Origin: Deefgea rivuli DSM 18356
GTDB lineage: Bacteria; Pseudomonadota; Gammaproteobacteria; Burkholderiales; Chitinibacteraceae
NCBI RefSeq assembly: GCF_000620145.1
Contig: NZ_JHVM01000013.1
Location: forward strand, 82,808 to 146,807
Direction of reading: 5' to 3'
Length of the DNA: 64,000 nucleotides
The translations under genes were made by a program, and so were the position numbers. A model generated the notes under the pieces. The model was not told the origin of the DNA and did no database searches. It saw only the letters and a program-made list of their open reading frames with translations. Positions 63,967 to 64,000 of this stretch are shown in pieces (position 1 is the stretch's first letter; each line of letters starts with the position of its first letter).

Positions 63967-64000
63967 TAAACGAAAGAGTTTGATCCTGGCTCAGATTGAA
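63967..64000 (+). rRNA. rrs: 16S ribosomal RNA, 5' end (partial)
   Basis: AGAGTTTGATCCTGGCTCAG at 63975-63994 is the universal 16S 5' primer site. The mature 5' end is placed about 8 bases upstream by analogy. The gene runs off the window. Confidence 0.97.

Noticed and set aside
1..64000. CRISPR arrays, tRNAs, prophage or IS transposase genes
   Set aside because: None seen: no regularly spaced repeats, no cloverleaf-like or CCA-ended segments, no integrase/transposase motifs.

Overview
The window is a chromosomal segment of a betaproteobacterium, most likely of the order Neisseriales (Chitinibacteraceae or a related family). This is inferred from the gene content: tandem DUF3999/DUF2339 genes, the yggS-proC-yggT-yggU cluster beside pilT/pilU, the rsgA-phhB-M48-orn block, a betaproteobacterial-type proteasome homologue next to hslO, and a DUF934 gene after a nitrite/sulfite reductase. 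Base composition is moderate, about half G+C. No prophage, transposase gene, CRISPR array or tRNA was seen. The last ~34 bases are the 5' end of a 16S rRNA gene, so the window stops at the head of an rRNA operon.

Layout. 0-4 kb: a gene tail, then a translationally coupled cassette of hybrid histidine kinase, response regulator and Crp/Fnr-type regulator. 4.5-11 kb: envelope and stress genes (DUF4398 lipoprotein, OmpA-like lipoprotein, DUF883, PHB-depolymerase-like esterase, DUF1003, BON proteins, CsbD). 11-15 kb: DUF3999 and DUF2339. 15.2-15.7 kb: an intergenic region with two related hairpin units that look like tandem sibling small RNAs. 15.7-20.4 kb: ctpA, envC, gpmI. 20.5-26 kb: an ArsR regulator, the TlpA/DsbD/CutA disulfide cluster, fxsA, yggU, yggT, proC, yggS. 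26-31 kb: pilT, pilU, fimV. 31-36 kb: a chemoreceptor, relA, DUF2062. 36.4-44.4 kb: a diguanylate cyclase coupled to a ~2,390-residue Ser/Thr kinase-ATPase-histidine kinase. 44.5-47.7 kb: an ADC-like/FAD oxidoreductase fusion. 47.9-51.1 kb: rsgA, phhB, M48 protease, orn. 51.5-53.6 kb: pncC, an HslV-like Ntn hydrolase, hslO. 53.9-57.4 kb: poorly characterised genes and a repeat island. 57.4-62.5 kb: pepN, sulfite reductase, DUF934. 62.5-64 kb: an acetyltransferase, a small Cys-pair protein and the rrn promoter/leader.

The two most interesting signals are regulatory. (1) Three intergenic sites share TGTGCG-N4-CGAAC-N-GA. This has the geometry of a Crp-family dimer site. The sites lie upstream of the histidine kinase cassette, the DUF4398/OmpA genes and the BON/CsbD pair, which suggests that the Crp/Fnr regulator encoded here controls itself and this envelope-stress set. 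(2) Two paralogous ~60-75 nt units at 15.41-15.67 kb each end in a strong intrinsic terminator and carry a TGAAC motif in both loops. The window also holds several dispersed palindromic repeat families, including a MITE-like element, a ~50 bp palindrome, a GCAAAAGTTTT-bounded element and CGTCAT-ended hairpins, plus a decayed copy of the first codons of pilU just upstream of pilU.
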